Positions 1-5,021 of a stretch of DNA of 13,868 nt are shown here, piece after piece. Position 1 is the stretch's first letter. Every line of letters begins with the position of its first letter. This DNA comes from Actinomycetota bacterium (GTDB lineage Bacteria; Actinomycetota; Actinomycetes; Acidothermales; Acidothermaceae), in assembly GCA_003134755.1 (NCBI GenBank), contig PLCK01000139.1, forward strand, positions 2,244-16,111, read 5' to 3'. The notes below the pieces were generated by a model, which saw nothing but the letters and a program-made list of their open reading frames with translations, did not search any database and was not told the DNA's origin. The translations under genes were made by a program, and so were the position numbers.

Positions 1-2
1 GG

Positions 3-485
3 CTGCGGGTCGCCGACGTCGACTTCATGCGCGGCATCGTGGCACCCGCCGTTCAGTGGCCGGGGGAGCCGCTCAAGACCGAGATGAGCCGGACTGCGGT
101 GCCGATCCCGTCCGAGCTGGCGCTCGAGCTTGCCGCGAGCGTGAAGCGTTGGCCGGGCCAGACCGTCGTCACTGACGGCAGCGGCGGTCCGGCATCGCCC
201 TGGGCGATCGAGCGTGCCATCCGGACGGCGCGGCGGAAGATCGAAGGGCTGCCCGAGGGCTTTCGGTTCCATGACTTGCGGCACTACTTCGCGTCGCTGC
301 TGATCGCGTCGGGCGCTGACGTGAAAGTGGTCCAGGCGCGTCTTCGGCACGCCTCGGCGAAAACGACGCTGGACACCTACGGGCATCTGTGGCCGGACAG
401 CGATGAGTCCGCACGAGCGGCCGTCGGTGTGGTGCTGGCTGCTCGTGCGGACTCACTGCGGACTAGGGAGGTCGCCTCTGGCTGA
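3..485 (+). CDS. Tyrosine recombinase/phage-type integrase, C-terminal part (5' end off window)
   Basis: The frame is open to the left edge, so this is the last 160 residues of a larger protein. It is the catalytic domain of a tyrosine recombinase, which cuts and rejoins DNA at att sites through a covalent 3'-phosphotyrosine. Counting from the codon at base 3, the visible catalytic residues are the beta-hairpin lysine (K25, in LKTEMSRTAVPIP), the HxxR box (H90 and R93, in HDLRHYFASLL), the third-box histidine (H116, in LRHAS) and the nucleophile tyrosine (Y126, in TYGHLW). The first catalytic arginine should lie just left of the window, before LRVADVDF. The style is that of actinobacterial phage, plasmid or ICE integrases. 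The gene converges on glnA with a 26-base gap, so it probably marks the end of an integrated element. No frameshift is visible and it looks intact as far as it can be seen. Confidence 0.9.
   Translation: MRVADVDFMRGIVAPAVQWPGEPLKTEMSRTAVPIPSELALELAASVKRWPGQTVVTDGSGGPASPWAIERAIRTARRKIEGLPEGFRFHDLRHYFASLLIASGADVKVVQARLRHASAKTTLDTYGHLWPDSDESARAAVGVVLAARADSLRTREVASG
404..455. repeat. Perfect 15-bp inverted repeat (20-bp hairpin) inside the integrase 3' end
   Basis: TGAGTCCGCACGAGC at 404-418 is the exact reverse complement of 441-455. Pairing continues inward for five more positions (419-423 with 436-440, two of them G-U), giving a stem of about 20 bp with a 12-base loop. It lies in codons after the catalytic tyrosine. 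The core TGCGGACT recurs as a direct copy at 457-464. Confidence 0.85.
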
Positions 486-502
486 ACCTGCAGGTCAGAG
501 GC
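474..502. terminator. Hairpin over the integrase stop codon, candidate bidirectional terminator
   Basis: CCTCTG at 475-480 pairs with CAGAGG at 496-501. The stem extends to about 10 pairs counting G474-C502 and two G-U pairs, with a 9-base loop. It spans the integrase TGA (483-485) and sits 10 bases before the end of glnA, which converges from the other side. There is no T-tract, which is common for actinobacterial terminators. The role as a terminator is inferred. Confidence 0.4.
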
Positions 503-511
503 TTGCGCGGG

Positions 512-1936
512 CTAAATGTCGAAGTAGAGTTCGAACTCGTGCGGGTGCGGGCGAAGCCGGATCGCGTCGATCTCGTTCTTCCGCTTGTACTCGATCCAGG
601 TATCGATCAGGTCCTGCGTGAAGACCCCGCCTTCGAGCAGGTAGTCCTGGTCGGCCTCGAGCGCCAGCAGTACCTCGGTGAGCGATCCCGGAACCTGCGG
701 CACGCTGGCGTGCTCCTCGGGCGGCAACTCGTAGAGGTCCTTGTCAACCGGGTCGAGCGGCTCGATCTTGTTCTTGATGCCGTCGAGTCCGGCCATCAAC
801 ATCGCCGAGAACGCGAGGTACGGGTTGGACGACGGGTCAGGCACCCGGAACTCGAGGCGCTTGGCCTTCGGGTTGTTGCCGGTGATCGGGATCCGGATGC
901 AGGCCGACCGGTTGCGCTGGCTGTAGACCAGATTGACGGGAGCCTCGAAGCCGGGCACCAGCCGGTGGTAGCTGTTGACGGTCGGGTTGGTGAAGGCAAG
1001 CAGCGACGGTGCGTGCTTGAGCAGGCCACCGATGTAGTAGCGCGCCATGTCGGACAGACCGGCGTAGCCGAGCTCGTCGTAGAAGAGCGGCGAACCGTCC
1101 TTCCACAGACTCTGGTGGCAGTGCATGCCCGAGCCGTTGTCGCCGAAGACCGGTTTCGGCATGAACGTGACTGTCTTGCCGTTGCGCCACGCGACGTTCT
1201 TGATGATGTATTTGAACGTCAGGAGGTCGTCAGCGGCCTTCAGTAGCGGCGCGAACCGGTAGTTGATCTCGGCCTGACCCGCGCTGCCGACCTCGTGGTG
1301 CTGGCGCTCGACCTGGAGGCCCGCGTTGATGAGCTCACGGCTCATCTCCGCGCGCAGGTCGGCATAGTGGTCGACCGGCGGGACGGGGAAGTAGCCGCCC
1401 TTGTTGCGGACTTTGTAGCCGCGGTTGCCGCCCTCTTCGGCGCGACCGGTGTTCCAAACGCCTGCTTCGGCGTCGATGTGGTAGTAGCTCGAGTTCTGGC
1501 TGGTCTCGAACCGGACGTCGTCGAAGATGTAGAACTCGGCCTCGGCGCCGAAGTAGACGGTGTCGGCGATGCCGGTGCTGCCGAGGTAGGTCTGCGCCTT
1601 CTTCGCGACGTTTCGCGGGTCGCGGCTGTACGCCTCGCCGGTCAGCGGATCGTGGATGAAGAAGGTCAGGTTCAGCGTCTTCTCGGAGCGGAACGGGTCG
1701 AGAACGGCAGACGTCGGGTCGGGGAGCAGCAGCATGTCCGACTCATGAATCGCCTGGAAGCCGCGGATCGACGAGCCGTCGAACCCGAGCCCGTCGGTGA
1801 ACACCGCCTCGTCGAAGGATTCAACGGGGACGGTGAAGTGCTGCATGATGCCGGGCAGGTCGCAGAACCGCACGTCGACGGACTGGACGTCGTTCTCCCT
1901 GATGTACCCCAGGACCTCGGCGGCGCTGGTGAACAT
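512..1936 (-). CDS. glnA: Glutamine synthetase, class I (GlnA1 type)
   Basis: A cytoplasmic dodecameric enzyme that makes glutamine from glutamate, ammonia and ATP. The 474-residue length is normal for the class I beta type. Visible motifs are DGSS (53-56), the metal-binding glutamates in GAEAEFYIFD (130-139), the ATP-site stretch KPVFGDNGSGMH (261-272), the flap glutamate in GFEAPV (E331), and NRSACIRIP (342-350). The regulatory adenylylation tyrosine is Y402 in DLYELPPEE, so activity is probably controlled by a GlnE-type adenylyltransferase. The ATG at 1936 is preceded by AAGGAGG with a 6-base spacer, a near-perfect Shine-Dalgarno that fixes the start. A GlnR box lies 50 bases upstream. The neighbouring RDD gene is divergent. 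The 3' end faces the integrase, where M. tuberculosis has glnE, so this border may have been altered by integration. Confidence 0.98.
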   Translation of the reverse strand: MFTSAAEVLGYIRENDVQSVDVRFCDLPGIMQHFTVPVESFDEAVFTDGLGFDGSSIRGFQAIHESDMLLLPDPTSAVLDPFRSEKTLNLTFFIHDPLTGEAYSRDPRNVAKKAQTYLGSTGIADTVYFGAEAEFYIFDDVRFETSQNSSYYHIDAEAGVWNTGRAEEGGNRGYKVRNKGGYFPVPPVDHYADLRAEMSRELINAGLQVERQHHEVGSAGQAEINYRFAPLLKAADDLLTFKYIIKNVAWRNGKTVTFMPKPVFGDNGSGMHCHQSLWKDGSPLFYDELGYAGLSDMARYYIGGLLKHAPSLLAFTNPTVNSYHRLVPGFEAPVNLVYSQRNRSACIRIPITGNNPKAKRLEFRVPDPSSNPYLAFSAMLMAGLDGIKNKIEPLDPVDKDLYELPPEEHASVPQVPGSLTEVLLALEADQDYLLEGGVFTQDLIDTWIEYKRKNEIDAIRLRPHPHEFELYFDI

Positions 1937-1969
1937 GTATTTCCTCCTTGGGCGGCTGAAGCTTCGAGC

Positions 1970-1975
1970 ACGCTA
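1970..1975 (-). promoter_or_regulatory. Candidate glnA -10 element
   Basis: TAGCGT on the minus strand fits the actinobacterial TAnnnT pattern. It sits between the GlnR box and the Shine-Dalgarno, about 33 bases before the ATG. No good -35 is present at 17-18 bases. That position falls inside the GlnR box, as expected if GlnR helps recruit polymerase. Tentative. Confidence 0.3.
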
Positions 1976-1985
1976 GAAGACCGCG

Positions 1986-2023
1986 GTTTCTCGCGCGTGT
2001 CTCGCGTGTTTCGTGCGGGTTAC
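1986..2023 (-). promoter_or_regulatory. GlnR binding box upstream of glnA
   Basis: The minus strand reads GTAAC-n6-GAAAC-n6-GACAC-n6-GAAAC. This matches the actinobacterial GlnR consensus gTnAC-n6-GaAAC repeated twice, with exact 6-base spacers and a single mismatch (the second a-site has A instead of T). GlnR is the OmpR-type global nitrogen regulator, and glnA is a classic target that it activates under nitrogen limitation. The box ends 50 bases before the glnA ATG. It also lies about 80 bases from the divergent RDD start, so an effect on that gene cannot be excluded. Confidence 0.8.
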
Positions 2024-2045
2024 GCGACGCGCGCCAAGACGAATC

Positions 2046-2057
2046 CGGGTGCACCCG
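2046..2057. repeat. 12-bp perfect palindrome in the glnA/RDD divergent region
   Basis: CGGGTGCACCCG reads the same on both strands. It lies 46 bases before the RDD start and 22 bases beyond the GlnR box. It could be an operator for a dimeric regulator, but GC-rich palindromes of this size also occur by chance. Confidence 0.35.
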
Positions 2058-2103
2058 TGACAGTCGGCACTGACTGCGCTGGGGGTACGGCGCGAAGGCT
2101 ATC

Positions 2104-2538
2104 GTGACCGGCGTGGCGAACGTGAGCGGGTCGTCGGTCGCCTACCCGGGCGATCGCCTCGGGCTGCCGGCGCAAGGCCCGCGGTCGGTCGCGGGATTCG
2201 GGCGCCGGCTCGGCGCCCTGGTCGTCGACTGGTTCATCGCCGTGCTGATCGTGAGCCCGTTCACCGGTCATCCGCCGCTCGCGCCTGGCAGCAACTCGCC
2301 GTGGATTTCGGCCGTCTTCGCCGCGGAGTACATCGTTCTCGTCAGCCTCATCGGCCGCACGATCGGCATGCGCCTGTTCGGAATCGTCGTGATGGGGCTC
2401 GACGGTCGCCGGCTCACGCTGCCTTGGGTCGTCGTCCGGACCGTGCTGCTCATGCTCGTCGTCCCAGCGGTGATCTACGACCGTGACCAGCGTGGCCTGC
2501 ACGACAAGGCAGCGAACAGCGTCGTCGTCCGCATCTGA
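2104..2538 (+). CDS. RDD family small membrane protein
   Basis: A 144-residue integral membrane protein of the RDD family, whose biochemical role is mostly unknown. Family residues are visible: the Arg-Asp pair in RRLGALVVDW (R34/R35 and D42) at the start of the first membrane segment, and the C-terminal DRDQRGLHDKAA block (126-137). Membrane segments lie at about 37-52, 68-84 and 105-124. The GTG at 2104 has GAAGG about 6 bases upstream. In-frame GTGs at 2113 and 2122 are possible alternatives, since the first 25 residues are not conserved family sequence. It is divergent from glnA and convergent with DUF4191. The same gene lies beside glnA1 in M. tuberculosis (Rv2219A), so its presence here is ancestral and not a sign of transfer. 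Confidence 0.88.
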   Translation: MTGVANVSGSSVAYPGDRLGLPAQGPRSVAGFGRRLGALVVDWFIAVLIVSPFTGHPPLAPGSNSPWISAVFAAEYIVLVSLIGRTIGMRLFGIVVMGLDGRRLTLPWVVVRTVLLMLVVPAVIYDRDQRGLHDKAANSVVVRI

Positions 2539-2578
2539 AGGAATGCCTCTGAAGGAGTGCCTCCGAAGGAATGCTGGG
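2537..2578. repeat. 14-bp tandem repeat, about 2.7 copies, between RDD and DUF4191
   Basis: Units are GAAGGAATGCCTCT (2537-2550), GAAGGAGTGCCTCC (2551-2564) and GAAGGAATGC plus diverged bases (2565-2578). The array starts within the RDD stop codon and fills nearly all of the 44-base convergent gap before the DUF4191 stop. The middle unit can form a small GGAG-TGC-CTCC hairpin. Confidence 0.75.
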
Positions 2579-2582
2579 TGGG

Positions 2583-3314
2583 TCAGCGCGGGGGTTTCAC
2601 GCCTTTCGGCATCCGGACGCCCTTGGGCATCGGGCCCTTCGGAATCGGGATGTTCAGGCCGCCGATCGCCCGCATGCGGCCCTCGATTTCGTCGACCGTG
2701 GGGCCCTTGAACGTGCGGGGCAGGCGGTTCAGCTTGCGCTGGAGCTTGCGCAGCGGAACCTGCCCGGTATCGCGCCCGACGATGATCACCTCGATCGGGG
2801 TGCCGGACGCGACCCGCTGGACCCGCTTGCGCTGGTCGGCGAGCAACGGCTGCAGCCGCTCGGTGGACCCTTCGCCGATCAGGACGACGCCGGGCTTGCC
2901 GACCACGCGGTGGACGACGTCCATCGAGCGCGTCACGGCGACGTTCGGTGCGAGCCGCCAGTCACCGCGCATGCTGCCGATGATCGCTGCGGCGGCGCCG
3001 GGCTCGCCCTCGATCTCGGCGAGGGCGGAGCCCTGCGCGCGCTGACCGAACACGATGAAGGCGACCAGGGCGGCGCTCACCACGCCGAAAATCGTGAACA
3101 GCGGCCAGCCCCCGAGGAGCAGCCCGATCAGCTCGAAAAATGCGAGCGTTGCGACGAACGCCAGCGCCATGTACGGCACGAGCCGCTTATCGCGCCGCCG
3201 GGTCAGCGTGAACGCTTCGCGGATCTGTCTTGATCTCTTCGGCTGGCTGGCCCGCGCTGCCTTGCGTGCCTTCCGGCCCTTGAGGGGTGCCGCGGCCACG
3301 GGGGTCTTTGCCAT
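2583..3314 (-). CDS. DUF4191 family membrane protein
   Basis: A 243-residue protein of the actinobacterial DUF4191 family, function unknown. It has a very basic N-terminus (1-44, rich in Lys and Arg), two membrane segments at about 45-67 and 72-90, and a soluble C-terminal domain of about 150 residues that should face the cytoplasm. The extreme C-terminus carries three PKG/PKGV repeats (…PKGPMPKGVRMPKG…). The frame is open further upstream to about 3539. I chose the ATG at 3314 because it begins 8 bases after the lipA stop and gives the family's normal length, while an earlier start would overlap lipA. No strong Shine-Dalgarno is visible, so translation is probably coupled to lipA. It is the homologue of Rv2219, which also follows lipA in M. 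tuberculosis. Confidence 0.88.
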   Translation of the reverse strand: MAKTPVAAAPLKGRKARKAARASQPKRSRQIREAFTLTRRRDKRLVPYMALAFVATLAFFELIGLLLGGWPLFTIFGVVSAALVAFIVFGQRAQGSALAEIEGEPGAAAAIIGSMRGDWRLAPNVAVTRSMDVVHRVVGKPGVVLIGEGSTERLQPLLADQRKRVQRVASGTPIEVIIVGRDTGQVPLRKLQRKLNRLPRTFKGPTVDEIEGRMRAIGGLNIPIPKGPMPKGVRMPKGVKPPR

Positions 3315-3322
3315 AGTGCGGC

Positions 3323-4258
3323 TCAGGATACGGGAGTCGCCCTGCTCGCGAGTGCCTCGCGGTACAGACGGCCGGCTCGGTAGGACGACCGCACCAGCGG
3401 CCCGGACATCACTCCGACGAAGCCGAGGTCGCGGGCGAGCACCTCGAGGTCGGCGAACTCGGCCGGGTCGACCCACCGCTCGACCGGGTGGTGACGCAGC
3501 GACGGCCGCAGGTACTGGGTGATCGTGATCAAGTCGCACCCGGCCTCACGCAGATCGACGAGGGTCGAGGTGATCTCGGCCGCCTCTTCACCGAGGCCGA
3601 GGATGAGGTTCGACTTGGTGACCAGGCCGCGGGCGCGGGCCATGCTGAGCACTTCGAGGGAGCGTTCGTAGCGGAAGCCGGTGCGGATCGACTTGAAGAT
3701 GCGCGGCACCGTCTCGAGGTTGTGCGCGAACACCTCGGGCGCCGCGTCGAAGACCTCGTCGAGCAGATGTTGCCGGGCATGGAAGTCGGGCGTGAGCAGC
3801 TCGACGCCGCAGCCCGGCACGGTGGCGTGGATCTCGCGCACGGTCTGCGCGTACAGCCAGGCGCCTTCGTCGTCGAGGTCGTCGCGGGCGACGCCGGTCA
3901 CCGTGGCGTAGCGCAGACCCATCCGCGCCACCGAGTCGGCCACCCGACGTGGCTCGTCGCGATCGAGCGGCTCGGGCCGGCCGCTGTCGATCTGGCAGAA
4001 CGAGCAGTTGCGCGAGCAGGTCGCGCCACCGATCAGGAACGTTGCTTCGCGGTCTTCCCAGCACTCGAAGATGTTGGGGCAGCCGGCCTCCTCGCACACG
4101 GTGTGCAGGCCCTCGCTCCTGACGAGCTCTTTGAGCGCGGTGTACTCGGGCCCCATGCGGGCGCGGGTCTTGATCCACCCGGGCTTCTTCTCGATCGGCA
4201 CCTGTGCGTTGCGTGCCTCGACGCGGAGCATCTTGCGTCCGTCAGGTTGCACGGTCAC
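3323..4258 (-). CDS. lipA: Lipoyl synthase (radical SAM)
   Basis: Cytoplasmic radical-SAM enzyme that inserts two sulfur atoms into octanoyl groups already bound to E2 and GcvH proteins, making lipoyl cofactor. The auxiliary [4Fe-4S] cluster ligands are C55, C60 and C66 (CEEAGCPNIFEC). The radical-SAM cluster ligands are C81, C85 and C88 (CSRNCSFC, the CX3CX2C motif). The C-terminal RSSY motif at 290-293 carries the conserved serine ligand of the auxiliary cluster. The 311-residue length is typical. The GTG at 4258 has GAGGAG 7 bases upstream, which supports it over the in-frame GTG at 4252. It follows lipB by 49 bases and precedes DUF4191 by 8, forming one operon. Its substrate protein, the E2, is encoded at the right end of the window. 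Confidence 0.98.
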   Translation of the reverse strand: MTVQPDGRKMLRVEARNAQVPIEKKPGWIKTRARMGPEYTALKELVRSEGLHTVCEEAGCPNIFECWEDREATFLIGGATCSRNCSFCQIDSGRPEPLDRDEPRRVADSVARMGLRYATVTGVARDDLDDEGAWLYAQTVREIHATVPGCGVELLTPDFHARQHLLDEVFDAAPEVFAHNLETVPRIFKSIRTGFRYERSLEVLSMARARGLVTKSNLILGLGEEAAEITSTLVDLREAGCDLITITQYLRPSLRHHPVERWVDPAEFADLEVLARDLGFVGVMSGPLVRSSYRAGRLYREALASRATPVS

Positions 4259-4307
4259 GCAGCGGCTCCTCGCAGTCTCGGTAGTTCAACGGACGTCGAG
4301 CACCAGA

Positions 4308-4970
4308 CTACGCGGGGACGGCGGTGTGCCGGCGCGGTGCGTTGCGAGCCAGCGCCTCAGCGAGATGCGGCTCGATCAGGGGAGTGACCTCGGCGACGGT
4401 GACGTCGCGCCCTAGCTCGAGCGACAGCGAGGTCACGTCGGCGTCATCGATCCCGCACGGCACGATGCGGCGGAACCAGCTGAGGTCGGGGTCGCAGTTC
4501 AGCGCGAAGCCGTGCATGGTCGTGCAACGCGAGATGCGGACGCCGATCGCCGCGATCTTACGGTCGGGTAGCCCGTCGGACGCTGCGACCCAGACGCCTG
4601 ATCGGCCCGCGATCCGCACGCCGGCGACACCAAGGTCGACGCAGACGCCGATAATCGCTTCTTCGAGGCGCCGCACATGGCCGACGGCGTCGATCGGCAT
4701 CGGCAGCGTGACGATCGGATAGCCAACGAGCTGGCCGGGGCCGTGCCAGGTGATGCGGCCGCCGCGGTCGACCTCGACGACCGGCGTGCCGTCGGTCGGT
4801 CGTTCGAAGTCCTGAGTGCGGCGGCCTGCGGTGTAGACGGGCGGATGTTCGAGGAGCAGGCAGGTATCGGGAATTTTACCCGCGACCCGGCTGGCATGCA
4901 GGTCGCGTTGGAGTGCCCACGCCTCTGCGTACGGCAGCAGCCCCAGCTGCTTGAACACCAGATCACCCAC
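4308..4970 (-). CDS. lipB: Octanoyltransferase (lipoate biosynthesis)
   Basis: Transfers octanoyl from octanoyl-ACP to the lipoyl domains of E2 and GcvH, the step before LipA. Visible are the substrate-binding motif RGGRITWHGPGQLVGYP, the catalytic lysine in RKIAAIGVRIS and the catalytic cysteine in HGFALNCDPDL, which together form the Cys/Lys dyad of the family. With the GTG at 4970 the protein is 220 residues and begins MGDLVFKQLG, a normal LipB start. A GTG at 4958 is an alternative. The frame stays open to 5177, but those residues would overlap the divergent transporter gene and lack family similarity. No Shine-Dalgarno is visible, and a TACCCT lies 7 bases upstream, so the transcript may be leaderless. 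First gene of the lipB-lipA-DUF4191 operon. Confidence 0.96.
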   Translation of the reverse strand: MGDLVFKQLGLLPYAEAWALQRDLHASRVAGKIPDTCLLLEHPPVYTAGRRTQDFERPTDGTPVVEVDRGGRITWHGPGQLVGYPIVTLPMPIDAVGHVRRLEEAIIGVCVDLGVAGVRIAGRSGVWVAASDGLPDRKIAAIGVRISRCTTMHGFALNCDPDLSWFRRIVPCGIDDADVTSLSLELGRDVTVAEVTPLIEPHLAEALARNAPRRHTAVPA

Positions 4971-4977
4971 ACTGTCG

Positions 4978-4983
4978 AGGGTA
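4978..4983 (-). promoter_or_regulatory. Candidate lipB -10 element (possibly leaderless)
   Basis: TACCCT on the minus strand is followed by 7 bases and then the lipB GTG at 4970, which puts the expected transcription start at or next to the start codon. This is the usual geometry of leaderless actinobacterial genes and fits the absence of a Shine-Dalgarno. No clear -35 is seen. Confidence 0.35.
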
Positions 4984-5021
4984 CTGGACGATTTCCGTCT
5001 CCATCGTTGAGACTTTGCGCC

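Noticed and set aside
503..2107. Long plus-strand open frames opposite glnA
   Set aside because: They are antisense shadows of a clearly conserved gene in high-GC DNA, with no recognisable domain and Arg/Val-rich content typical of such frames.
3315..3539. N-terminal extension of DUF4191 back to 3539
   Set aside because: It would lie inside lipA, is Arg/Pro-rich and is not part of the family. The ATG at 3314 follows the lipA stop directly.
3488..4387. 300-codon plus-strand open frame opposite lipA
   Set aside because: The opposite strand encodes an unmistakable lipoyl synthase with both cysteine motifs. The antisense product shows no family motif.
4677..5021. N-terminal extension of the MMPL protein back to 4677
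   Set aside because: It overlaps the lipB coding region on the other strand. The first membrane segment is placed normally when starting at 5022.
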